Assembly: GCA_965652545.1 (NCBI GenBank)
Contig: CBFGWV010000004.1
Span: 1-62,775, forward strand
DNA length: 62,775 bases
Source of the DNA: CBFGWV01 sp965652545
Lineage (GTDB): Bacteria > Pseudomonadota > Gammaproteobacteria > Competibacterales > Competibacteraceae
Direction of reading: 5' to 3'
Part shown: positions 8,191-15,952 of the stretch, piece by piece
Layout: every line of letters starts with the position of its first letter
Position numbering within the stretch: position 1 is the first letter of the stretch
Notes under the pieces: generated by a model
Told to the model about the DNA's origin: nothing
Databases searched by the model: none
What the model saw: only the letters and a program-made list of their open reading frames with translations
Made by a program: the position numbers and the translations under genes

Positions 8191-10412
8191 AGGGGACGAC
8201 CGTCATGACGAGCACGCCTCATATCGAAAACGAAAGCCGACGCCGCTTCCTCAAAGGTGCGGCCGGGCTGACTCTGGCCGTTTACTTTCCGGGCGTGACG
8301 ATCGCCGCGGGATCGGATGCAGCAGCGGATGCACCAACACCCGCTTCGCAAGCCTTTGAACCGAATGCTTTTGTGCGCATCGGCACCGACGACCTCGTGA
8401 CCGTCATTTCCAAGCATCTGGAAATGGGCCAGGGCACCTATACCGGCCTGGCCACCATCGTCGCCGAAGAGCTCGATGCCGCTTGGTCGCAGGTGCGCGT
8501 AGAAGGGGCGCCTGCCGACGGCAAGCGCTACGGCAATACCCAATGGGGCCCCGTACAGGGCACCGGTGGCAGCACTGCGATTGCCAACTCCTGGGCGCAG
8601 TTGCGCCAGGCCGGGGCGACGGCGCGGGCCATGCTCGTCGCCGCGGCCGCCCAACAGTGGCAGGTGCCGGCGGAGGAGATCACCGTCAGCAACGGGGTGG
8701 TTGCCCATGCACCCAGCGGGCGGGACGCAGGTTTTGGCCAGCTTGCGGAGGCGGCCGCGCAACTGCCCGTGCCGAGCGAGGTGACGCTCAAAGACCCTAA
8801 AGACTTCAGCCTCATCGGCCATCATGTGCCGCGCAAGGACAGTGCAGACAAGATCAACGGCAAGGCACGCTTCACGCAGGACATACACCTGCCGGACATG
8901 CTGACCGCCGTGGTCGCGCATCCCCCGCGCTTCGGTGCCAAGCTTGGAACCTTCGATGCCACCGCCGCATTGGCCATCGATGGCGTGGTCGATGTCGTCG
9001 AGATCCCGACCGGGGTGGCCGTACTGGCCAAGGACACCTGGAGCGCGAAAAAGGGCCGTGACGCCCTGCAGGTCGAGTGGGACGAAGCGGCGGCGTTCAC
9101 GCTTGGCAGTGAGGAGATTTTTGCCCGCTTTCACGAACTGGCCAAACAACCCGGCGTCATCGCTCGCAAAGACGGCGACACGGACGCTGCCTTCACCCAG
9201 CCTGCGCGTGTGCTGCGCGCTGCTTACGACTTCCCTTACCTTGCGCACGCAGCGATGGAGCCGATGAACTGCGTCGTGCGACTGGGTGAGAACGCGTGCG
9301 AAATCTGGAATGGAGAGCAGTTCCAGACACCCGATCAGCAGGCGGTAGCGATGCTGCTCGGGCTGGAGGCCGAACAGGTCAAGATCAACATGCTCTACGC
9401 CGGCGGCAGCTTTGGTCGCCGCGCGAGCAAGGATTCGGACTATGTGCTGGAGGCGGTGAACATCGCCAAGGCGATCGGCGGACGCGCGCCGGTCAAGCTG
9501 GTGTGGCTGCGCGAGGACGACATGAAAGCCGGGTATTACCGGCCAGCCTTTCACCACGCGCTCGAAGCGGCACTGGACGGGCAAGGGCGTGTCGTCGGCT
9601 GGCGGCATCGCCTGGTCGGGCAATCCATTCTCAGCGGCACGCCGTTTGCGGCCATGATTAACGACGGCATCGACCCGGTATCGGTGGAGGGCGCCGTCAA
9701 CCTGCCCTACGAGATCCCCGCGCTGGATGTCGATCTGCACACGCCGGAGGACATCCCTGTACCTGCCCTTTGGTGGCGCTCCGTGGGCTCGACCCATACG
9801 GCCTACTCCACCGAAACCTTCATCGACGAGCTGGCCGAGGCGGCGGGACAGGACCCGGTCGCCTTCCGGCTGTCGTTGCTCCAGGGGCATCCGCGTCACG
9901 CGGGCGTGCTGCGGCTCGCCGCCGAGAAGGCGGGCTGGGATCAACCACTGGCGCAGGGCGCCGACGGCGCCAAACGGGCGCGCGGCGTGGCCGTGCATGA
10001 ATCCTTCGGCACCTGTGTGGCGCAAGTGGCGGAGGTAACGGTCCAGGCCGATGGCCGCCTCAGCGTCGATCGCATCGTCTGCGCGGTGAACTGCGGCATT
10101 GCCATCAACCCGGATGTCATTCGTGCGCAGGTCGAGGGCTCCGTGGGCTTTGCCCTGTCGGCCGCCTTGCACGGGGCCATCACGCTCAAGGACGGTGTCG
10201 TCGAGCAGTCCAACTTCCACAACTACGCGCCGATCCGCATCACCGAAATGCCAACGGTGGAGGTGCATATCGTGCCCTCAGCCGAACCGCCGACCGGTAT
10301 CGGCGAGCCCGCCGTACCTCCGTTGGCACCGGCGGTCGCCAATGCGATTGCCACGGCGACCGGCAAGCGGGTGCGCGACTTGCCGATCCGCACCGAGGCA
10401 CTGAGGGCCTGA
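8187..10412 (+). CDS. Molybdopterin-binding large subunit, xanthine-dehydrogenase family (IorB-like)
   Basis: The 741-residue product starts with a twin-arginine signal (SRRRFLKGAAGLTLAVYF, residues 17-34), so the folded complex is probably exported to the periplasm. The molybdenum-cofactor region begins with HLEMGQGTYTGLATIVAEEL. The C-terminal GIGEPAVPPLAPAVANA contains the Glu expected to be the catalytic base. This two-subunit arrangement matches isoquinoline 1-oxidoreductase-like or aldehyde oxidoreductases; the actual substrate is unknown. ATG 8205, with an AAGGGGA ribosome site, is an alternative start. The end overlaps the xdhC start (TGATG). Confidence 0.9.
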   Translation: MKGTTVMTSTPHIENESRRRFLKGAAGLTLAVYFPGVTIAAGSDAAADAPTPASQAFEPNAFVRIGTDDLVTVISKHLEMGQGTYTGLATIVAEELDAAWSQVRVEGAPADGKRYGNTQWGPVQGTGGSTAIANSWAQLRQAGATARAMLVAAAAQQWQVPAEEITVSNGVVAHAPSGRDAGFGQLAEAAAQLPVPSEVTLKDPKDFSLIGHHVPRKDSADKINGKARFTQDIHLPDMLTAVVAHPPRFGAKLGTFDATAALAIDGVVDVVEIPTGVAVLAKDTWSAKKGRDALQVEWDEAAAFTLGSEEIFARFHELAKQPGVIARKDGDTDAAFTQPARVLRAAYDFPYLAHAAMEPMNCVVRLGENACEIWNGEQFQTPDQQAVAMLLGLEAEQVKINMLYAGGSFGRRASKDSDYVLEAVNIAKAIGGRAPVKLVWLREDDMKAGYYRPAFHHALEAALDGQGRVVGWRHRLVGQSILSGTPFAAMINDGIDPVSVEGAVNLPYEIPALDVDLHTPEDIPVPALWWRSVGSTHTAYSTETFIDELAEAAGQDPVAFRLSLLQGHPRHAGVLRLAAEKAGWDQPLAQGADGAKRARGVAVHESFGTCVAQVAEVTVQADGRLSVDRIVCAVNCGIAINPDVIRAQVEGSVGFALSAALHGAITLKDGVVEQSNFHNYAPIRITEMPTVEVHIVPSAEPPTGIGEPAVPPLAPAVANAIATATGKRVRDLPIRTEALRA

Positions 10413-11419
10413 TGGACAGCGTCGACCAGCAGGTCCTGACGGCGGCACGCCGCTGGGCGGCCGAGGACCAGCGCTTCGCGCTAGTGACCGTGGCACGGAC
10501 CTGGGGCTCGGCACCGCGCCCGCCCGGGTCCTGGCTGGTGCTGCGCGATGATGGCCGGGTGGAAGGGTCGGTCTCCGGCGGCTGCATTGAAGACGACCTC
10601 ATCGCCCGCATGCGCGGGGGTCGCGTGGGCGGTGAGGTACCGTTCACGCTGACCTACGGCGTGACCAAAGAGGAGGCAGCGCGCTTTGGTCTGCCCTGCG
10701 GGGGCACCCTGGAGCTCGTGGTCGAGCCGGCGCCGGACGCGCGGCTGCTGGAGGATCTGGCGGAGCGGCTGGCCCAGCGCCGGTTGGCCTTGCGGCGAGT
10801 GGATCTCGCCACTGGCATCGCCTCGGTGGCCGACGCCCAGCGCGGCGATGTTCTGCACTGGGACGGCAAGCGCCTGACCACCGTGCACGGACCCCGGTGG
10901 CGCTTGTTCATTGTCGGCGCCGGCCAGATTTCGCGTTATCTTGCCTTGATGGCGCAAGCTCTGGATTACGAGGTCATCGTCTGCGACCCACGCGAGGAGT
11001 ACGGCCCCGGCTGGGACGTGCCCGGCACACAACTCGTGTCCGCCATGCCCGACGATGCCCTGCTGGAGATGGCACCGGATGCCCGCTGCGCGGTGGTGGC
11101 ACTGACTCACGACCCCAAGCTCGACGACATGGTGCTGCTGGAGGCACTCAGGTGCCCGGCCTTCTATGTGGGTGCCGTCGGCTCGCGCCTGAACAACGAG
11201 CGGCGGCGTGAGCGCCTGGCGCAGTATTTCGACTTCACACCCGAAGAATTGGCGCGCCTGCACGGACCTGTGGGCTTGCCCATCGGCAGCCATACCCCGC
11301 CAGAGATCGCGGTGGCCATCATCGCCGAGATGACGGCGGTGAAGAACGGCGCCGTCGTGCCTGAGTGGGCGGCGAACTCGACGACCACGTCCGACGCTGC
11401 TGCGTGCCCGGTGTCCTGA
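10412..11419 (+). CDS. XdhC/CoxI family molybdenum-cofactor insertion protein
   Basis: The product has 335 residues. The N-terminal XdhC_CoxI domain shows VTVARTWGSAPRPPGSWL and the conserved GSVSGGCIEDDL (about 52-63). The C-terminal Rossmann domain holds LFIVGAGQISRYLALMA and YVGAVGSRLNNERRRERL. XdhC proteins bind sulfurated molybdenum cofactor and deliver it to hydroxylases, so this is the maturation factor for the two-subunit enzyme encoded upstream. The start overlaps the large-subunit stop and its stop overlaps the next start (TGATG at both ends). Confidence 0.92.
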   Translation: MDSVDQQVLTAARRWAAEDQRFALVTVARTWGSAPRPPGSWLVLRDDGRVEGSVSGGCIEDDLIARMRGGRVGGEVPFTLTYGVTKEEAARFGLPCGGTLELVVEPAPDARLLEDLAERLAQRRLALRRVDLATGIASVADAQRGDVLHWDGKRLTTVHGPRWRLFIVGAGQISRYLALMAQALDYEVIVCDPREEYGPGWDVPGTQLVSAMPDDALLEMAPDARCAVVALTHDPKLDDMVLLEALRCPAFYVGAVGSRLNNERRRERLAQYFDFTPEELARLHGPVGLPIGSHTPPEIAVAIIAEMTAVKNGAVVPEWAANSTTTSDAAACPVS

Positions 11420-12027
11420 TGGAGCAGGTCGCCCCTGTGAAGCCCATCGTCGGACTGCTGCTCGCGGCCGGCCGCAGCCGCCGCTTCGGCAGCGACAAAC
11501 TGCTGCAGCCCATACCGGGGGGCGACCCCATGATCGTGGCCAGCGCGCGGCAGCTTGCGCTGGCCACCGATCGCTGCATCGCGCTCGTCCGCTCGAACCG
11601 ACCGGAACTGCGCGCAACGCTGGAGCGGGTCGACGTCGAGATCGTCGAGGTGGCCAATGCCGATGCCGGCATGGGGACCACCCTGGCGGCGGGTGTTCAG
11701 GCGACGGCGCAAGCCGCCGGTTGGGTGATCGCACTCGCGGACATGCCCTCCCTGCGCTCGGATACCGTGCGCCAGATCGTTCGCGCGCTCCGGGGCGGCG
11801 CCTCAATCGCCGCCCCGTTCCACGGCGGTCGGCGCGGCCACCCCGTGGGTTTCGCCAAGGTCTGGCTCGATGCGCTCACCGCGCTCGACGGGGATACCGG
11901 CGCGCGCGACCTGCTCCAGGTTCATAGCGGATCCATCACGCGCATCAATGTGGACGATCCGGGCTGCCTGTTCGACGTCGACACGCCGGACGATCTGAAA
12001 GCGCTCGGGCGATCCAGGCTCCGCTAG
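11419..12027 (+). CDS. MocA-like molybdenum cofactor nucleotidyltransferase (NTP_transf_3)
   Basis: The 202-residue protein carries the nucleotidyltransferase signature LLAAGRSRRFGSDKLL (about residues 14-29). The later ALADMPSLR and RGHPVGF motifs are typical of MobA/MocA-type enzymes that attach CMP or GMP to molybdopterin. In xanthine-oxidase-family systems the usual product is molybdopterin cytosine dinucleotide, so MocA activity is likely here. It is the last gene of the cluster and overlaps xdhC. The GC-rich inverted repeat that begins 9 bases later may end the transcript. Confidence 0.88.
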   Translation: MEQVAPVKPIVGLLLAAGRSRRFGSDKLLQPIPGGDPMIVASARQLALATDRCIALVRSNRPELRATLERVDVEIVEVANADAGMGTTLAAGVQATAQAAGWVIALADMPSLRSDTVRQIVRALRGGASIAAPFHGGRRGHPVGFAKVWLDALTALDGDTGARDLLQVHSGSITRINVDDPGCLFDVDTPDDLKALGRSRLR

Positions 12028-12036
12028 CGACGAGGA

Positions 12037-12158
12037 CTCCCCTCCCCCCTCGCGGGGGAGGGGCCGGGGGAGAGGGGGACAGCTTGGACTTGCGAAAGCC
12101 CATGTCGGTGGCTACCCCCCTCCCTCGCCCCGACCCCTCTCCCGCCAAGGAAGAGGGG
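12037..12158. repeat. GC-rich inverted repeat element (two hairpin-forming arms)
   Basis: Two arms, about 12037-12079 and 12113-12158, are imperfect inverted copies of each other (CCCCTCCCCC...GGGGGAGGGG against CCCCTCT...AGAGGGG). Each can fold by itself; the left arm has a perfect 10-bp stem. Such elements occur in many copies between genes in GC-rich proteobacteria and are often mistaken for proteins with SLAGEGSGRG-like translations. It separates the hydroxylase operon from the decayed island and may act as a bidirectional terminator. Confidence 0.7.
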
Positions 12159-12196
12159 CTTTGTGGCCGACCCGACCGGAATTCATAAAGAGCCAA

Positions 12197-12657
12197 CTAC
12201 TTTTGCAGCAAGTCCCGCAGAAACTCCGACTCCGGCTTCACCGCCGAGACATGCAGTTGATCGCGGGCACGAGTGCAAGCCACATACAGCAACTGGCGCT
12301 CGGTCTTATAGATTTCGGTCAGTTCGGCCTCGTCGGCGGCCTGCACGTCGGCCAGTCATTCCAGCGGCACGCCATAGTCCAGCAGTTGCGCGTCACCGTA
12401 TTTCGCGAACAGTTTCGGCTTCTGCGGCTTGGCCGGCCTTCTGTCCTCGACATACTTCGGAACGAGCACATCCTCGACACGCTCGCGTATTTCAACGAGC
12501 TGCGCTGCACCAGAGGTCGGATACACTTCCAGCTTGCCCGCTCGGCCCACTAATAGGCCCGGTGATCGACGTAGCACAGCAGCAGGCTGCCGGCGGTCTT
12601 GTGGACGATCAGGCGGGCGAGGCTGGTGGTGAAAGTGTCAGCGATGCGAAGCTCCAT
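12197..12657 (-). pseudogene. UvrD-like helicase remnant, core deleted, nonsense and frameshift
   Basis: The minus strand starts with MELRIADTFTTSLAR at the ATG at 12657, four bases after the DUF4276 stop. It continues as LIVHKTAGSLLLCYVDH, then a TAG near 12550, a frameshift near 12540, KLEVYPTSGAAQLVEIRERV, GYGVP-like DYGVPLE, an in-frame TGA at 12356-12358 where Trp is expected, LADVQAADEAE, and the C-terminal helicase motif LLYVACTRARDQLHV ending at the TAG at 12197. From memory these are the two ends of a large UvrD/Rep-type helicase with a RelE-like N-terminal region. The Walker motifs and the whole motor core are absent, so it cannot work as a helicase. Confidence 0.8.
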
Positions 12658-12661
12658 GCGT

Positions 12662-13261
12662 TCAATCTCCGTTCACATCGACGATGTTGACTTGCCATTC
12701 CTTACACAGCTTTCGGAATGAACGGCTGCTGTCGAATGCCTGTTGCAGATCGAAATGTGCCGTAAAAGCGGGTTGATCCAGCACTTCGCTATAGGTGCCG
12801 CCTTCCATATTCCGACGTAACCAGCCTTTCGCGTCTCGCGGCGTCTCTGGATCGAAGGAGGCATCGTCCGGACAACGAAATCCCCGGCGCCCGTCAAGTG
12901 ACCGGGCTGCCGCAATAAACCAGGCTTCGTATTCGCGCTTGGCCAACACCACCGACAAGCGCCGGTTCGGCACATGTTGCTTCGCACGCTGATAGACCTC
13001 GGCCGCCAAGGCGGCCGGACAGTCGTCATCGGCGTCCAACACCACCAGAATCCATCCTTGCTCGCCGCACTTGGCTGCCGCCAGCAACAATTGCTTGCGG
13101 AATTCGTCTTCGCGATTGAGAAAACGATCCCGACGCACGCGAATGGGCGGCAGCGCTTGCGCGTAGCCATGCCCGGGGCGCCACTCGTTCAGGCGACGCA
13201 GCAGCACCGGCAAGGCGGCCACCTCGCCATCGCCTTCTACAATGCTGGCTATCGGAATCAT
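12662..13261 (-). CDS. DUF4276 family protein, TOPRIM-like putative nuclease subunit
   Basis: The product has 199 residues. Near the N-terminus VEGDGEVAALPVLLRRL has Glu9 and Glu13, and further on LVVLDADDDCPA has the acidic run Asp76-Asp78-Asp79-Asp80. A Glu followed by a DxD cluster on successive strands is the TOPRIM nuclease pattern. AKREYEAWFIAAARSL matches the conserved centre of DUF4276. The ATG at 13261 overlaps the AAA ATPase stop (ATGA), so the two are coupled and probably form one complex. Together they resemble the ATPase and TOPRIM halves of an OLD-family nuclease; catalytic activity is inferred. Confidence 0.8.
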   Translation of the reverse strand: MIPIASIVEGDGEVAALPVLLRRLNEWRPGHGYAQALPPIRVRRDRFLNREDEFRKQLLLAAAKCGEQGWILVVLDADDDCPAALAAEVYQRAKQHVPNRRLSVVLAKREYEAWFIAAARSLDGRRGFRCPDDASFDPETPRDAKGWLRRNMEGGTYSEVLDQPAFTAHFDLQQAFDSSRSFRKLCKEWQVNIVDVNGD

Positions 13262-14469
13262 ACGGAATCCGTCTCGCTGAAAAGATCGCCAGAGGCGGCC
13301 TTGTCCTGCTGCTCTATGCTGGCGCGATCAGGTGCCAGTTGGTTCATGCGCAACAGCTCGCCAGCTGAGAACAGATGATCCCGCATAACTTGACGCGAGG
13401 CTTCATCCAGCGGTGCGATCTTGGTCTCACCCGCTTCGGACACCACGGCCAGCACGGCATCGGCATCGATACTGCGGTCGTCCAACAGGTCGGGACTATG
13501 ACTGGTCACCAGAACTTGCGTGGTTTCGGAAGCGCGCACCAGTGCCTCACGCAGCGCGGCACTGGCTGCCGGATGCAGGGCAGTTTCAGGCTCCTCGATG
13601 CCGATCAAAGTCGGCGAATAATCCACGTTTCCCTGCAGCAACGCCGACAGGACACCCAGTGCGCGCAAGGTACCATCAGACATGTTCTGCGCAAGGAAGC
13701 GCCAGGGAGACTTGGAGCCCGCCGTGTCCTGGCGGAATTCCAGCGTCTCCATCGGTCCGATGGGTTTGCGCTTCACGCCATGCACCATTGGCGCTACGGA
13801 GTGCAGATACTCCCGGATCAGCGTCGTCTGGGCAGGCGCCACTTTTTCCAGGTGCCCGATCACGCTGGCGATGTTCTCTCCGGTCGGTCGTAGCAGTCGG
13901 CCATCTTGTGGCTTCTGCAATTCGCGCATCAGTTTTGGGTTGAGGTTATAGAAACCCATCGCCGTCAACGCATCGAATACGGGACGGAAAGCCGTCAGAC
14001 CCGAGGCGGCCACCAAAGCCAACCTGTCCGCCGTGACCGACGGGAAAGTGGTTTCGCTGCTGTCGCGCAGCTTGCCTTTTTCGATGCGGAAGGATGGACC
14101 CCTGCCGATGCCAGCGACAACGCATTCTTCTTTCTGTACCTCGTAGCCGCCATTCTTCAGCGCCCCGATGACGAAGCCATAGTGCCCGGCTTGGTCGGTG
14201 GGCAAGACAAACTCGATCCGGATCGCGAAATGCGTGGGATGGCCGCCACTGCGTCGGCGCACCTCGTTGATGCCGCCGCGCTCGTTCAGGGCGCTATCCA
14301 GCGAATTGAACAGCGCGTCGCGTACGAAATGCAGCGCATCCATGAAATTACTCTTGCCCGCACCGTTGTGGCCGACCAGATAGGTCAGTGGGCGCAAGCG
14401 CACATCGCAGTAGCCGATGCTCTTGTAGTTGCGCAAGGCGACGCGGTTAACGAAAGGGGTCTGTGTCAT
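13258..14469 (-). CDS. RecF/OLD-type AAA (ABC-class) ATPase
   Basis: The 403-residue protein begins FVNRVALRNYKSIGYCDVRL and has Walker A GHNGAGKS at residues 33-40, an ABC-like signature region MSDGTLRALGVL, Walker B LIGIEEPETALHP and the switch histidine in VTSHSPDLLD. This is the AAA_15/AAA_21 type found in RecF, OLD and many anti-phage ATPases. It ends shortly after the ATPase domain, with no fused TOPRIM domain; that activity seems to be supplied by the coupled DUF4276 gene. A GGAGAG site lies about 7 bases before the ATG. It appears intact although both flanking defence genes are broken. Confidence 0.88.
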   Translation of the reverse strand: MTQTPFVNRVALRNYKSIGYCDVRLRPLTYLVGHNGAGKSNFMDALHFVRDALFNSLDSALNERGGINEVRRRSGGHPTHFAIRIEFVLPTDQAGHYGFVIGALKNGGYEVQKEECVVAGIGRGPSFRIEKGKLRDSSETTFPSVTADRLALVAASGLTAFRPVFDALTAMGFYNLNPKLMRELQKPQDGRLLRPTGENIASVIGHLEKVAPAQTTLIREYLHSVAPMVHGVKRKPIGPMETLEFRQDTAGSKSPWRFLAQNMSDGTLRALGVLSALLQGNVDYSPTLIGIEEPETALHPAASAALREALVRASETTQVLVTSHSPDLLDDRSIDADAVLAVVSEAGETKIAPLDEASRQVMRDHLFSAGELLRMNQLAPDRASIEQQDKAASGDLFSETDSV

Positions 14470-14484
14470 GTTTTTCTCTCCACG

Positions 14485-14745
14485 TCAGACCTTGAACACC
14501 TTCATCAGCTCGTCCCCCAGGTTATTGATGACCTTCACCGCAAAACCGCCTGGTGCTGGGGTGGAACACGTCCACATCCGGCTCGCCGAAGATCATGAAC
14601 AGATTACCCTTGCCGGTGTTCTTCAGGTCTTCGCCATGTGCAGGTCGGCGTTCATGCGTGCCTTGAGCATGTTGATGCGGCCCAGCTTGCTGAACTCGCT
14701 GGCCGGTGCATCGCAGTTGAAGGCGCAACAGCCTGCCAACAAGCC
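14485..14745 (-). pseudogene. C-terminal remnant of adenine-specific DNA methyltransferase (Mod-like)
   Basis: Translation on the minus strand gives FNCDAPASEFSKLGRINML, KARMNADLHMAKT and a stop. One frame over it continues as LKNTGKGNLFMIFGEPDVDV, a jump to FHPST, and finally FAVKVINNLGDELMKVFKV ending at the TGA at 14485-14487. From memory this is the C-terminal tail of a Mod-type adenine methyltransferase family, with a frameshift and at least one internal deletion. The catalytic DPPY region is absent. The stop lies 15 bases before the ATPase start, consistent with an original operon. The upstream boundary is uncertain. Confidence 0.65.
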
Positions 14746-14834
14746 CTACGCATCATCAACAATGCGGCGTCGTGCCCCCCACCCAGATTTCTGAACCCTC
14801 CTGATGCCCGAAAAAAAAACCTCTAGACGTTGAT

Positions 14835-15926
14835 TCACACGTTGAACCGGAAGTGCATCACATCGCCTTCCTTGACGATGTACTCCTTGCCTTCCAGCCG
14901 CCACTTGCCCGCCTCTTTGGCCCCCGCCTCGCCCTTGCAGGCGATGAAGTCGTCATAGGCGATGACCTCGGCGCGGATGAAGCCGCGTTCGAAATCGGTG
15001 TGGATGACGGCGGCAGCCTGCGGGGCGGTGGCGCCGACGCGCACGGTCCAGGCACGGACTTCCTTCACGCCGGCGGTGAAGTAGGTCTGCAGGTTCAGCA
15101 GCCGATAGCCGGCGCGGATGACGCGGTTGAGACCGGGCTCTTCAAGCCCGTAGTCGGCGAGAAACTCGGCCTGTTCCTCAGGCTCAAGCTGGGCCAGTTC
15201 TGACTCCAAGGCGGCGCAGACGGCAACCACTTCGGAGCCCTCCGCGGCGGCAAAGTCAGCGACCTTGTCCAGCAGCGGGTTGTTCTCGAAACCGCCCTCG
15301 GCAACATTGGCGATGTACAGCGTGGGCTTGCCGGTCAGCAGATGCAGATCGCGCAGATATTTGCGCTCCTCGTCATCCAGGCTCATCGAGCGCACGGCGG
15401 CGCCGCTGTCGAGATGGGCGACGACACGCTTGAACAGTTCGCGCTGGGCGACCACTTCTTTACCACCGGCCTTGGAGGCCTTCTCGGCGCGCTGCAAGGC
15501 CTTCTCGGCGGTGGCGAGGTCCGCTAGCCCCAGCTCGGTATTGATGACCTCGATGTCGCTCAGCGGGTCGACGCCACCGGCGACGTGAACGACGTCATCG
15601 TCCTCGAAGCAGCGCACCACATGGGCGATGGCGTCGGTTTCGCGGATATTGGCCAGGAACTTGTTGCCCAGGCCCTCGCCCTGCGCCGCGCCGGCCACAA
15701 GTCCGGCGATATCGACGAATTCCATGGTCGTGGCGATGGTCTTCTGCGGTTTGACGATCGCCGCCAACGCGTCCAGACGGGGGTCGGGGACGGCCACGAT
15801 GCCCACGTTGGGATCGATGGTGCAGAAGGGGTAGTTCTCGGCCTGGATACCGGCTTTGGTCAAGGCGTTGAACAAGGTGGACTTGCCCACGTTGGGCAGG
15901 CCCACGATGCCGCATTTGAATCCCAT
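14835..15926 (-). CDS. ychF: Ribosome-associated GTPase-family ATPase YchF (OBG group)
   Basis: This 363-residue protein has the expected full length. The P-loop is GLPNVGKST (residues 9-17), switch II is DIAGLVAGA, and the C-terminal TGS domain is present to HFRFNV. YchF (OLA1 in eukaryotes) prefers ATP, binds ribosomes and is involved in stress and redox responses. It follows pth with a short gap, the standard pth-ychF pairing. The following DNA on the coding strand has a run of nine T near 14813-14821 but no convincing hairpin. Confidence 0.97.
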   Translation of the reverse strand: MGFKCGIVGLPNVGKSTLFNALTKAGIQAENYPFCTIDPNVGIVAVPDPRLDALAAIVKPQKTIATTMEFVDIAGLVAGAAQGEGLGNKFLANIRETDAIAHVVRCFEDDDVVHVAGGVDPLSDIEVINTELGLADLATAEKALQRAEKASKAGGKEVVAQRELFKRVVAHLDSGAAVRSMSLDDEERKYLRDLHLLTGKPTLYIANVAEGGFENNPLLDKVADFAAAEGSEVVAVCAALESELAQLEPEEQAEFLADYGLEEPGLNRVIRAGYRLLNLQTYFTAGVKEVRAWTVRVGATAPQAAAVIHTDFERGFIRAEVIAYDDFIACKGEAGAKEAGKWRLEGKEYIVKEGDVMHFRFNV

Positions 15927-15952
15927 GATCGTATCGTCCTCGAGCGCTTTAT

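Noticed and set aside
7977..10268. Long open frame (763 codons) on the minus strand opposite the molybdenum hydroxylase
   Set aside because: It mirrors the real gene in GC-rich DNA, has no recognisable domain, and the plus-strand frame carries all the motifs.
11945..12196. Small minus-strand frame translating to SLAGEGSGRGRG-like sequence
   Set aside because: It is the translation of the inverted repeat at 12037-12158 and not a protein gene.
12356..12577. 73-codon minus-strand frame as a stand-alone gene
   Set aside because: It is the middle fragment of the helicase remnant, ending at the nonsense TGA where the family has Trp.
12197..14469. Calling the island a functional Gabija system
   Set aside because: The ATPase and TOPRIM-like parts are on separate proteins and the helicase has lost its motor core, so it is only a structural parallel.
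14813..14821. Run of nine T downstream of ychF as a rho-independent terminator
   Set aside because: No convincing hairpin precedes the run.
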